Positions 6,740 to 12,537 of a stretch of 12,537 nt of DNA are shown piece by piece. Position 1 is the first letter of the stretch; every line of letters begins with the position of its first letter. The stretch comes from JAPUME01 sp964605715 (GTDB taxonomy: Bacteria; Acidobacteriota; Terriglobia; UBA7540; JAPUME01). The translations under genes were made by a program, and so were the position numbers. Under the pieces are notes generated by a model. That model saw only the letters and a program-made list of their open reading frames with translations, did no database searches and was not told where the DNA came from. Where the stretch lies: NCBI GenBank assembly GCA_964605715.1, contig CAZSDV010000059.1:1-12537 (forward strand). The letters run 5' to 3'.

Positions 6740-8058
6740 GCCTTTCTTTTAGCGATCTCACGTGCCCGGATTACTCGTGTGGCACGAAGGGCTTCGATCG
6801 CCACGCCCTTATTATCGTCGCGGGTTAGATAATCGAGAGCCTTAATGGTGTCTGAGTCTCCGTGATACATAAGTATTTGGCAGAGACTTTTGCGTACATC
6901 CGGAGCGTGATGGTCCAGGTGTTGGTAAAGCTGAAAACGAGAACCGGAGGAGCGGGAAAGCTCAATTAAATAAGCACGGGCTATATTGCGGCGGAAGGCG
7001 GACCCCAGTTGTTGCACAAGGTTGACCACATAACTGGAATCACCCATGGCTGCTAAGGCAAAGGCCATCGCAAGCCGGACCCTTCCATCATTTTCGGTGC
7101 TTTCGGCAAGCCGAACCTCGTTGGCATACTTAGGGTTGGAGACTCGAGCAAACCCCTCTGCAGCGGTGATTCGAAGTGAATCATTTCGGTTTTTCAGGGC
7201 CTCCTTAAAGAGCGGAGCCGATATTTCGCTACCAATGAAAGCTAAACCCTCTAGGGCCTTAGCTTTAACTTTACTGTTGCGCTCTCTCTTATAGAGGTCA
7301 GCCAAGGGCTTTAGCGCTTCTTGAGTTCTTAAAATGCCGACGGTGATCGCTGCATCTTTTCGGACATCTTCATTGGGTGAGTCAAGAAGGTCCACTAGCC
7401 CAAGACCTGCCGAAGGTTCAAGAATTTTGGTAAGAGAATTCATTGCTTCCCGGGCCAGGTTTGGGTCTTGAGAGTGGGCTATATCAACTAGTGTCGGTAT
7501 GGCGGGTTTCGCAAGCAAAACCCCCAAACCCCAGGCAGCGGCCCGCTGGGCTTCCCAAGAGGGCTTCCGTTTTAAAACATTCTCAAGCGCCCTGATCGTC
7601 AGAGGATCCACCTGAACATCAAAATCAATGCGCATATCGTCCGGTTCAAAGCCACGCTTAACCTTGCCTCCTAGGGCTTTAAGTCCACCGATCATATTAG
7701 AGGAATTGGTGTTCAGGTCACGCCCCGTTGAGTAGTTTACTAGAGCTAGGACCGCAAGGTGTGCCACCTCAGGTGTTAGATCTTGCGTCGCTTGGTGAAG
7801 TGGTTCCAGGATTTCCGGATACCGTAGCTGGTCAAGGGCAATGATAACCTTACGCCGCACCTTCGCACTTGGGTCAAGAAGAGCCTCAGCGAGTAACGGA
7901 ATGGTGCTTTTATCTCCCTTTTTTCCAATGTGTTCTACGGCTTTCTGTCGCACCTTCTCGTTCGGATCGTTGATTCTAATGGCTAAGTCATCCGATGCGG
8001 CTGCTAACATCGAAAACGCTAACAGTGCTATAGGTGCAAAATGGCAATGTCTATTCAT
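6724..8058 (-). CDS. Secreted HEAT-repeat protein (PBS-lyase-like repeats)
   Basis: A 444-residue protein built almost entirely of HEAT or PBS-lyase-like repeats. These are alpha-helical pairs of about 31 residues with recurring DPxxxVRxxAxxxLG patterns, for example 'NDPNEKVRQKAVEHIG', 'DPSAKVRRKVIIAL' and 'DSPNEDVRKDAAITVG'. The chosen start at 8058 gives a signal peptide (MNRHCHFAPIALLAFSMLAAA, likely cleaved after A21), so it should be periplasmic or secreted. A strong ribosome site, AGGAAGG, precedes it. Longer starts (to 8130) would bury the signal peptide and overlap the upstream gene. HEAT arrays bind other proteins, and no catalytic residues are apparent. It sits between a radical SAM gene (31 nt upstream) and the Kdo hydroxylase (16-nt overlap), so it is likely part of the same envelope-related operon. 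The specific partner is unknown. Confidence 0.88.
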   Translation of the reverse strand: MNRHCHFAPIALLAFSMLAAASDDLAIRINDPNEKVRQKAVEHIGKKGDKSTIPLLAEALLDPSAKVRRKVIIALDQLRYPEILEPLHQATQDLTPEVAHLAVLALVNYSTGRDLNTNSSNMIGGLKALGGKVKRGFEPDDMRIDFDVQVDPLTIRALENVLKRKPSWEAQRAAAWGLGVLLAKPAIPTLVDIAHSQDPNLAREAMNSLTKILEPSAGLGLVDLLDSPNEDVRKDAAITVGILRTQEALKPLADLYKRERNSKVKAKALEGLAFIGSEISAPLFKEALKNRNDSLRITAAEGFARVSNPKYANEVRLAESTENDGRVRLAMAFALAAMGDSSYVVNLVQQLGSAFRRNIARAYLIELSRSSGSRFQLYQHLDHHAPDVRKSLCQILMYHGDSDTIKALDYLTRDDNKGVAIEALRATRVIRAREIAKRKAWQEG

Positions 8059-8089
8059 AAGTCCAACCTTCCTTCTGCCTTCTTTTCCG

Positions 8090-9160
8090 CTACTTGTATT
8101 CCCTGGCCAAGTTCCAGAAGTTGTGTACATACAAGTGGGAGGTAATGTTGCTGTAGAGGTGGCAGCGTCCCCTACATTCAGGCACGTCCCCTAGTCTCTC
8201 TCGGGCACGAGCAAAGATCTTCTTTACTGAGGGAGTTTGAAACAGATTTCCTCCCACCGTTTTCAGGGGAACGCAAGGATAATAAACATCCCCGTTTGGA
8301 TATACGCGGGCAAACAAAGTTGGGTAGCAGTTGAAGTTTTTGAGTTTCAGGGTGTATTGAAGACTTTCAACCGAACCGTTAATTCGAAGCGCCCCTTTCT
8401 GTTTTGATTCAATGATGTGATTAGTAAGAGCAATATATTTTGGGTTCTCGAGCAAGGAATATTGGGTGATGTCATTGGTGAGGGCCGCGCAACAGGAAAA
8501 GGTAAAATCATTTTCCTGGCAGAAATTCATTACTTCGTACACGTCGCTTATGGTATCCGGACTAATAACACAGTTTATTGTCATTGGGCGTTGACTTTTG
8601 CGCATTTGGCGGCCGTACCGGATGGTGTTTTGGATAATATGCCTTGTGGTTCCCGCTGGAGAGTTGGTGACAGCATCGAACCGACCCTCATCAACCGCAT
8701 CGAGGCTGATAACAAGGCTATCAATAGAATCAAGCACTCCCTCCTTACGGTCAAGGAGGGTACCGTTGGTATGTAGGATAGTGGAATATCGCATTTGGCG
8801 TGCAGCCCGCAGTATTTCCTCAACATCTGGCCGAGTCAGTGGTTCTCCACCTGTAATGTAGAGGGAGCTGAGCTCGGCGCGGATTCGCCGGAGTACCTCG
8901 ATGGTCTTCGCCGTCGACAACTCTTCACTTAATATGTCAGGGGATTTCTGTGTGCAGTAGTGGCATTCTAGATTGCAGCGGTGAGTGATGTAGAAGATAG
9001 CCGAAATCGGGTCGATCACCCGTGTATTTTTTCTGAATCGGACATTCCAGTTGTTCTGCATGTACTGCCCGAACACGGTTCTTAGAAAAGGCAACTTGCG
9101 CTTGAAATGATTATAGGAGGCCCGGATTCGGGCACGCCGGGTTTGTCTGTACTCGGGCAT
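8090..9160 (-). CDS. Radical SAM protein with C-terminal SPASM/twitch-like cysteines
   Basis: A 356-residue radical SAM enzyme. The motif C62-N-L-E-C66-H-Y-C69 binds the SAM cluster, and GGEP is at 104-107. C278, C296, C329 and C333 near the C-terminus (YPNGDVYYPC and CRGRC) look like ligands for one auxiliary [4Fe-4S] cluster of the SPASM/twitch type. That places it broadly with MoaA/PqqE/sactisynthase-like enzymes, which modify peptides, nucleotides or small molecules. I do not recognise a specific subfamily. No short precursor-peptide gene is visible next to it, which argues mildly against peptide maturation. The N-terminal 45 residues are strongly basic, perhaps for membrane or nucleic acid contact. 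The start at 9160 has GGAG upstream. It heads the operon with the HEAT protein and Kdo hydroxylase, so an envelope-glycolipid substrate is an inference from context. Confidence 0.9.
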   Translation of the reverse strand: MPEYRQTRRARIRASYNHFKRKLPFLRTVFGQYMQNNWNVRFRKNTRVIDPISAIFYITHRCNLECHYCTQKSPDILSEELSTAKTIEVLRRIRAELSSLYITGGEPLTRPDVEEILRAARQMRYSTILHTNGTLLDRKEGVLDSIDSLVISLDAVDEGRFDAVTNSPAGTTRHIIQNTIRYGRQMRKSQRPMTINCVISPDTISDVYEVMNFCQENDFTFSCCAALTNDITQYSLLENPKYIALTNHIIESKQKGALRINGSVESLQYTLKLKNFNCYPTLFARVYPNGDVYYPCVPLKTVGGNLFQTPSVKKIFARARERLGDVPECRGRCHLYSNITSHLYVHNFWNLAREYK

Positions 9161-9215
9161 TCCTTAAACTCCACTGGGAAGCTGCTAACCTCTCCCTATT
9201 GAAATTACAGATATT

Positions 9216-9245
9216 ATTATACCTCGCCTCCGAGCTTCAACCCAA
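9216..9245 (-). promoter_or_regulatory. Predicted promoter of the radical SAM - HEAT - kdoO operon
   Basis: On the minus strand TTGGGT (9245-9240) and a perfect TATAAT (9221-9216) are 18 nt apart. Transcription would start near 9209, about 48 nt before the ATG at 9160. The rest of the gap 9161-9387 shows only a weak 6-bp inverted repeat (CCTGTT 9302-9307 with AACAGG 9324-9329) and no gene. Confidence 0.55.
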
Positions 9246-9387
9246 CCAAGGTGGAACAAAGCAGACCAGACTTCCATACGTACCCCCCGGAGATCACAAG
9301 GCCTGTTAGTGTAAAGGAACTGAAACAGGAGGTCGGCTTGTTGGACAATTACCACAATCTTAATCTAGGCGGGCTTCACGGGTCTAG

Positions 9388-9780
9388 TTAAGGAACGGCG
9401 TCTGCTGGGCTTCTCTCTGGTGCCAGTGAGAGAAGTAGCTGAGGGAGCTCCTTTACTAGTTCTGATCTGGGCATGACCCGGTCTAAACCGACCTCCTTGG
9501 CCTGCAAAAAAAGGTCTGTCTGAGTGTGTCGTAGGAAACCTACGAGCAGGGGTAGTTTTCCGGGCGGGTTTAATTTCAGAGATCGAATTACCTTAACTAC
9601 GTCAAGAGAGTTACAGTTTAGGTCTAAAATTACGCCAGAGACAGTTCCGGTTGCAATCGCCTCTCGCAAAACCACTTCTTGGCATATGGCCTCAAGGGGA
9701 ACGCTAACCTGGCGCGCGGTTTCCTTGATCTTGGCCACAAAAAAAATATCATCCGCTATGGCTAAGATTTTCTTGTCCAT
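9388..9780 (-). CDS. Response-regulator receiver-like protein, degenerate active site
   Basis: A 130-residue stand-alone protein with the pattern of a CheY-like receiver domain. There is an acidic pair D10-D11 after the first strand and a candidate phospho-acceptor D53 (GVILDLN). A later strand LPLLVGFLRHT is followed by AKEVGLDRVMPRSEL. The conserved lysine of active receivers, normally in a KP motif after the fifth strand, is not present; the segment reads MPRSE with R105 in its place. The domain may therefore be a pseudo-receiver or have altered phosphorylation chemistry. No output domain and no nearby histidine kinase are visible. The ribosome site GGAGGA lies six nt before the ATG, one of the strongest in the window. 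It is 108 nt downstream of the 133-residue gene on the same strand and 227 nt upstream of the radical SAM operon. Confidence 0.85.
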   Translation of the reverse strand: MDKKILAIADDIFFVAKIKETARQVSVPLEAICQEVVLREAIATGTVSGVILDLNCNSLDVVKVIRSLKLNPPGKLPLLVGFLRHTQTDLFLQAKEVGLDRVMPRSELVKELPQLLLSLAPERSPADAVP

Positions 9781-9864
9781 CCAAGTTCCTCCAATTTTAA
9801 TACTTCACTGCGAAAAAACCTAGCAATGGAGGGTACCAAAATTGTTGACACCCTGGCAATTCCT

Positions 9865-9883
9865 GGGAATGAGACTGATTCCC
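9865..9883. repeat. Short inverted repeat after the 133-residue gene
   Basis: GGGAAT (9865-9870) and ATTCCC (9878-9883) form a perfect 6-bp stem with a 7-nt loop, six nt past the stop of the minus-strand gene at 9889. There is no T-tract in the minus-strand reading direction, so it is not a standard intrinsic terminator. It may stabilise the mRNA end or be chance. Confidence 0.35.
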
Positions 9884-9888
9884 GACTG

Positions 9889-10290
9889 TTATCCTTGCGG
9901 GCGCCCACGCAGACGGTCGTATATGGCTCGGGTGGAGCGGGTTCCTAGTGCCTCGTTATAAAGAGACTTGATTCCGATAAGTGACCAAACCTCCATTTCA
10001 AAGGCATGGAGAGCCCGTAATTGCTCAGCGAGAGCCGGTAAACGTTTCCCTTTGATCCACCAAAATTTCTGATAGCCTCGATCTTCTATCTTTGCAAGGC
10101 CAAGCCTTGTCCAGTAGCCTGCCGTTCCCACCGGTTTGACCTCACCAGAGGAGGTACATTCTAATAGGAGGCCACAGTTATATTTCTTAACCTCTATGTG
10201 TCGGGCCCCGGTAGCCGATTCAAGTATCTCAAAACCAGCTTTCTCAAACCTTTTTCGTGTCTGGGGAGTTAAAGCTTGGCCCTTAGCCAT
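9889..10290 (-). CDS. Hypothetical protein, 133 residues
   Basis: I do not recognise this protein. It is small, clearly basic (many Lys and Arg, including the C-terminal RLRGRP), and has no signal peptide or membrane segment. Visible features are a central aromatic stretch with W60 and W76-W77 (KFWWIKGKRLP), cysteines at 39 and 45, and a helical second half (ALAEQLRALHAFEMEVW). The first half alternates beta-like stretches (HIEVKKYNCGLLLEC). A small nucleic-acid-binding or regulatory protein would fit but is not shown. The start at 10290 has AAGGAAGGG nine nt upstream, a convincing ribosome site. It is divergent from cysM across a 106-nt gap that must hold promoters for both. The receiver-like gene follows on the same strand. 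Real coding is supported by the ribosome site and the ORF filling the gap. Confidence 0.75.
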   Translation of the reverse strand: MAKGQALTPQTRKRFEKAGFEILESATGARHIEVKKYNCGLLLECTSSGEVKPVGTAGYWTRLGLAKIEDRGYQKFWWIKGKRLPALAEQLRALHAFEMEVWSLIGIKSLYNEALGTRSTRAIYDRLRGRPQG

Positions 10291-10321
10291 GACATGTAAC
10301 CCTTCCTTTTGTTTATTGCCG

Positions 10322-10361
10322 TTGACTTAGATTGACTCTTCCGCTCTATACTACTTAAAAT
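10322..10361 (+). promoter_or_regulatory. Predicted promoter(s) of the cysM-mec-cysO operon
   Basis: Two copies of TTGACT occur at 10322-10327 and 10332-10337. The second is 18 nt from TAAAAT (10356-10361). The first is 19 nt from TATACT (10347-10352). Either pair would start transcription about 30-40 nt before the GTG at 10397. Two overlapping start sites are possible. Confidence 0.5.
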
Positions 10362-10362
10362 G

Positions 10363-10375
10363 GACAGTCGCTGTC
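10363..10375. promoter_or_regulatory. Inverted repeat at the cysM transcription start (possible operator)
   Basis: GACAGTCGCTGTC is a perfect 5-bp inverted repeat around a 3-nt centre, placed directly after the predicted -10 and over the expected start point. A repressor site or a short 5' hairpin are both possible. It is short enough to be chance. Confidence 0.3.
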
Positions 10376-10396
10376 GAGGTTGGTGAAACAATAACC

Positions 10397-11380
10397 GTGC
10401 AATCGCTTAAGAATCAGCAGAATACCAGAGCTCTAGCTTCACCTGACGTCTCCTCTTTAGTGGGGAGTACGCCGATGGTGCGTATCCGGCGGGTTGGGTC
10501 TGAGTTTCCGGGTATCGAACTCTATGCAAAACTTGAGGGTGCCAACCCAGGAGGCTCCATCAAGGACCGCCCGGCCGCGAACATTATTAGTGAGGGAGAG
10601 CGAACAGGACAGCTGACTCGCAAAAAAATCTTAATAGATGCCACTTCCGGCAATACAGGAATTGCCTATGCCATGCTGGGCGCAGCTAAGGGCTACTCAG
10701 TTAAGCTTTTCATGCCATCGAACGCCAGCCCTGAGCGTAAAAAGATCCTTAATGCTTTTGGAGTTGAACTGGAATTAACCGACCCGATGGAAGGGACTGA
10801 CGGTGCTATTCGGAGGGTTAGGGAAGTTTACGCTCAGAATCCCAACCTTTACTTCTATGCCAATCAATACGATAACCCGGCCAATTGGCAGGCGCACTAT
10901 AACTCGACGGCAGTTGAAATTCACGAGCAGACCAAAGGGCGAGTAACTCATTTTGTAGCCGGCTTGGGAACAAGTGGTACCTTCATGGGGACTTCCCGTA
11001 GGCTGAAAGAATTAGTGCCCAAAATTCGGTGCATCTCGCTTCAGCCGGACTCACCACTTCATGGTTTGGAAGGCATGAAGCACATGGAGACGGCTCTCGT
11101 GCCAATGATTTACGATCCCGAGCTTGCGGATGAAAACCTGGAGATTGTTACTGAAGATGCCCAACAGATGTCCTGCCGTCTAGCGAAGGAAGAAGGTTTA
11201 TTAGTAGGAACTTCGTCCGGAGCAGCTATGGTGGGAGCGCTAAAGGTAGCAAAAGCCATAAAAGAAGCAAGGCCCCCTTCATTAAGTGGGAATTTAAATA
11301 GTCCACAGGCAGTAATCGTCACGGTATTTCCTGATGGTGGCGACAAGTACTTGAGCGAAAAATACTGGGACGGAGACTGA
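10397..11380 (+). CDS. cysM: PLP-dependent cysteine synthase, CysM type (CysO-dependent)
   Basis: A 327-residue fold-type II PLP enzyme. The PLP lysine is K56 in GGSIKDRPA (52-60). The substrate loop ATSGNTG is at 82-88 and the phosphate-binding loop GLGTSGT at 189-195. In M. tuberculosis, CysM makes an aminoacrylate from O-phosphoserine and accepts sulfur from CysO thiocarboxylate rather than free sulfide. Adjacency to mec and cysO argues for the same here. By eye, K228 (MKHMETALVP) falls where mycobacterial CysM has its phosphoserine-selecting R220 and where E. coli CysK has glutamine, also favouring a phosphorylated substrate (inference). The start is GTG 10397. The ribosome site is imperfect (GAGGTTGGTGA, about 10 nt away), but the next Met (M27) would delete conserved sequence. 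The gene is led by promoter candidates at 10322-10361. Confidence 0.93.
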   Translation: MQSLKNQQNTRALASPDVSSLVGSTPMVRIRRVGSEFPGIELYAKLEGANPGGSIKDRPAANIISEGERTGQLTRKKILIDATSGNTGIAYAMLGAAKGYSVKLFMPSNASPERKKILNAFGVELELTDPMEGTDGAIRRVREVYAQNPNLYFYANQYDNPANWQAHYNSTAVEIHEQTKGRVTHFVAGLGTSGTFMGTSRRLKELVPKIRCISLQPDSPLHGLEGMKHMETALVPMIYDPELADENLEIVTEDAQQMSCRLAKEEGLLVGTSSGAAMVGALKVAKAIKEARPPSLSGNLNSPQAVIVTVFPDGGDKYLSEKYWDGD

Positions 11381-11412
11381 AATAATAGAGGGGAACAAGT
11401 AAGGTGGCTTTA

Positions 11413-11874
11413 ATGATTGCAAAAGGAGCCGTGACTGTAATCCGTAAGCATGGCAGAGAATGCTATCCTAACGAGTGTTGTGGCGTCTTAGTGGGAATAA
11501 CCAAGGACCAAGAAAAAAAAGCTTTGGAAGCTGTGCCGATGGAAAATTTACGCCTTAATGCTGAGGAGGCAGATCTCTTGCTCCCTAGAGAGTCACCAGA
11601 TCTTGAGTCGGAGAGAAACCGTTTCTTAATCAACCCTAAGGAACAACTGCGAATAGAGCGGGAAACTCGGGCCAGGGGATGGAAGGTGCTTGGCTACTAC
11701 CATTCCCACCCTGACCATCCGGCATGCCCATCGAACTACGATCGGGACCATGGTTGGCCATGGTACTCTTATGTTATTCTGAGTGTGATCCGTGGAAATC
11801 CGGAAGAGATGACGAGCTGGGTCCTGAAGGACGACCGTTCTAGTTTTAATTCGGAACCCTGGGCGGAGTTCTAG
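11413..11874 (+). CDS. mec: JAMM-family Zn-dependent peptidase releasing cysteine from CysO
   Basis: A 153-residue JAB1/MPN/Mov34 (JAMM) metalloprotease. The full motif is visible: catalytic E21 (YPNECCGVL), then H97-S-H99, seven residues, S107, two residues, D110 (YYHSHPDHPACPSNYD). The mycobacterial counterpart Mec cleaves the CysO-cysteine adduct, freeing cysteine and regenerating CysO with its Gly-Gly end. The position between cysM and cysO makes the same job very likely here. I chose ATG 11413, which has AAGGTGG five nt upstream. GTG 11404 (156 residues), with GAGGGG ten nt upstream, is also plausible. It begins 32 nt after cysM. JAMM proteins related to RadC or deubiquitinases are ruled out by context and size. 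No signal peptide is present, so it is cytoplasmic. Confidence 0.92.
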   Translation: MIAKGAVTVIRKHGRECYPNECCGVLVGITKDQEKKALEAVPMENLRLNAEEADLLLPRESPDLESERNRFLINPKEQLRIERETRARGWKVLGYYHSHPDHPACPSNYDRDHGWPWYSYVILSVIRGNPEEMTSWVLKDDRSSFNSEPWAEF

Positions 11875-11938
11875 TGGAGCTTTAGGTCGGCGTCTTAACG
11901 CGACAATTCATTCAGTACGAAATTTAGGAGCGCTTGTG

Positions 11939-12214
11939 ATGGCAGTCAAAGTTGTAATTCCGACTCCTCTGCGCCAGTTTGCAGATAAGCAGGATTGTAT
12001 TGAGATCAGTGCAGGGACTGTAGGTGAGGCATTGGCAGGTGTGGTAGGAAGATATTCTGATCTCCGTCGACACCTCTTTACCGATGAAGGAAAACTGCGT
12101 AGCTTTGTGAATGTTTACGTGAATGATGAGGACATCCGCTACCTTGAAAATGACCAGACCTCTCTCAAGGAAAATGATGTCGTTTCAATTGTGCCTTCTA
12201 TTGCGGGCGGCTGA
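11939..12214 (+). CDS. cysO: Sulfur carrier protein CysO (MoaD/ThiS ubiquitin-like fold)
   Basis: A 91-residue beta-grasp protein ending in the required free diglycine (SIAGG, G90-G91). The stretch FVNVYVNDEDIRYLENDQTS (56-75) closely matches what I recall of mycobacterial CysO (FVNIYVNDEDVRF) and sets it apart from plain MoaD. The C-terminal glycine would be adenylated and converted to a thiocarboxylate, then used by CysM as the sulfur donor. ATG 11939 follows AGGAG (11926-11930) by eight nt; GTG 11936 directly before it would add one residue. The gap to mec is 64 nt. If CysO were mainly a molybdopterin carrier one would expect moaE nearby, and none is seen in the window. Confidence 0.94.
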   Translation: MAVKVVIPTPLRQFADKQDCIEISAGTVGEALAGVVGRYSDLRRHLFTDEGKLRSFVNVYVNDEDIRYLENDQTSLKENDVVSIVPSIAGG

Positions 12215-12372
12215 TCTGCTCCCCTCTTAAGGTGCCAGTCTTGGTGATAATTTGAGGTGCAGATAGGGTCAGGCCGAAGTAACTTGCAACAATGTAATCT
12301 GGACAGGTGAAAAGAAAGGCTAAGCGGAAATTTTCCTTAAGGTTTTTTACTGCAGCTTCAGGAGATAGATTC
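12215..12372 (+). other. 158-nt gap between cysO and moeZ, no gene seen
   Basis: No convincing ORF on the plus strand. Near its end are the palindromes GGAAATTTTCC (12326-12336) and CCTTAAGG (12335-12342), followed by six T (12343-12348), but the stems are A/T-rich and would be weak. AGGAG at 12360-12364 is the ribosome site for the next gene. A separate promoter for moeZ may lie here but I cannot place it. Confidence 0.3.
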
Positions 12373-12537
12373 ATGGGAACGGTAACTGCCCAACTTTCCA
12401 AGGAGGAGATACTTCGCTACAGCCGCCATCTCATCATGCCCGAGGTTGGGATGGAAGGACAAAACAAGCTTAAGCAGGCCAAGGTGCTGACCATCGGGGC
12501 TGGGGGTTTGGGGTCACCACTAGCTCTTTATCTGGGG
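12373..12537 (+). CDS. moeZ: ThiF/MoeB-family E1-like adenylyltransferase (MoeZ/MoeB), cut by window end
   Basis: Only the first 55 codons are present; the gene runs off the right edge. They match the start of MoeB/MoeZ proteins: LSKEEILRYSRHLIMPEVG (8-26), GQNKL, then the nucleotide-binding GAGGLGS (42-48) and PLALYLG. These enzymes adenylate the C-terminal glycine of ubiquitin-like sulfur carriers. The MoeZ form also has a C-terminal rhodanese domain that transfers sulfur to make the thiocarboxylate. Whether a rhodanese domain follows cannot be seen, so moeZ versus moeB is undecided; the neighbouring cysO favours moeZ. AGGAG lies eight nt before the ATG. Together with cysM, mec and cysO it supplies the activation step of protein-bound cysteine synthesis. 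Confidence 0.9.
   Translation, partial: MGTVTAQLSKEEILRYSRHLIMPEVGMEGQNKLKQAKVLTIGAGGLGSPLALYLG

Noticed and set aside
8059..8130. Longer N-terminus for the HEAT protein starting at 8130
   Set aside because: It overlaps the end of the radical SAM gene and puts 24 residues ahead of a clean signal peptide; AGGAAGG fits the start at 8058.
8417..8776. 119-codon plus-strand frame opposite the second radical SAM gene
   Set aside because: It is antisense to conserved radical SAM coding sequence, and no promoter or ribosome site is seen.
9841..9873. Plus-strand promoter from TTGACA at 9845-9850
   Set aside because: No acceptable -10 lies 16-19 nt downstream and no plus-strand gene follows.
12198..12401. 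67-codon minus-strand frame across the cysO-moeZ gap
   Set aside because: It overlaps both flanking genes antisense and has no clear ribosome site or promoter.

Overview
The window reads as chromosome of a Gram-negative (diderm) bacterium, most likely a member of the Acidobacteriota. The main pointers are a protein of the acidobacterial VWFA-related family (secreted, with an FEVYEDGK-type segment before the von Willebrand A domain), a BamD outer-membrane assembly lipoprotein, and a Kdo hydroxylase that implies LPS. Base composition looks near 50% G+C. There are no mobile elements, phage genes, rRNA, tRNA or CRISPR arrays that I can support.

Layout. Positions 1-239 hold a leader with a good sigma70-type promoter. 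It drives a single large radical SAM gene (240-2294) whose cysteine pattern matches the Tes/MJ0619 tetraether-lipid-synthase group. Two intrinsic terminators in tandem follow. Next comes a plus-strand operon rpe - bamD - VWFA-related gene (2601-5708) with gaps of 16 and 23 nt between the chosen genes. Convergent to it is a minus-strand operon, read from 9160 down to 5819: a second, unrelated radical SAM protein with four C-terminal cysteines, a secreted HEAT-repeat protein, and a Kdo 3-hydroxylase. Upstream of that, also on the minus strand, lie a degenerate response-regulator receiver protein and an unrecognised 133-residue protein. Divergent from the latter, on the plus strand, begins cysM - mec - cysO - moeZ/moeB (10397 to the window edge, where the last gene is cut).

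How the genes work together. The right-hand cluster is a nearly complete protein-bound sulfur route to cysteine, known from Mycobacterium tuberculosis. A MoeZ/MoeB-type E1 enzyme activates the C-terminal Gly-Gly of CysO, which then carries sulfur as a thiocarboxylate. CysM joins it to an activated serine, and the JAMM peptidase Mec releases cysteine. The left and middle parts lean towards the cell envelope: a putative membrane-spanning-lipid synthase, BamD, a secreted VWA protein, and an LPS Kdo hydroxylase co-transcribed with an uncharacterised radical SAM enzyme. The most interesting unknowns are the product of the Tes-like enzyme in a diderm cell and the substrate of the second radical SAM enzyme.
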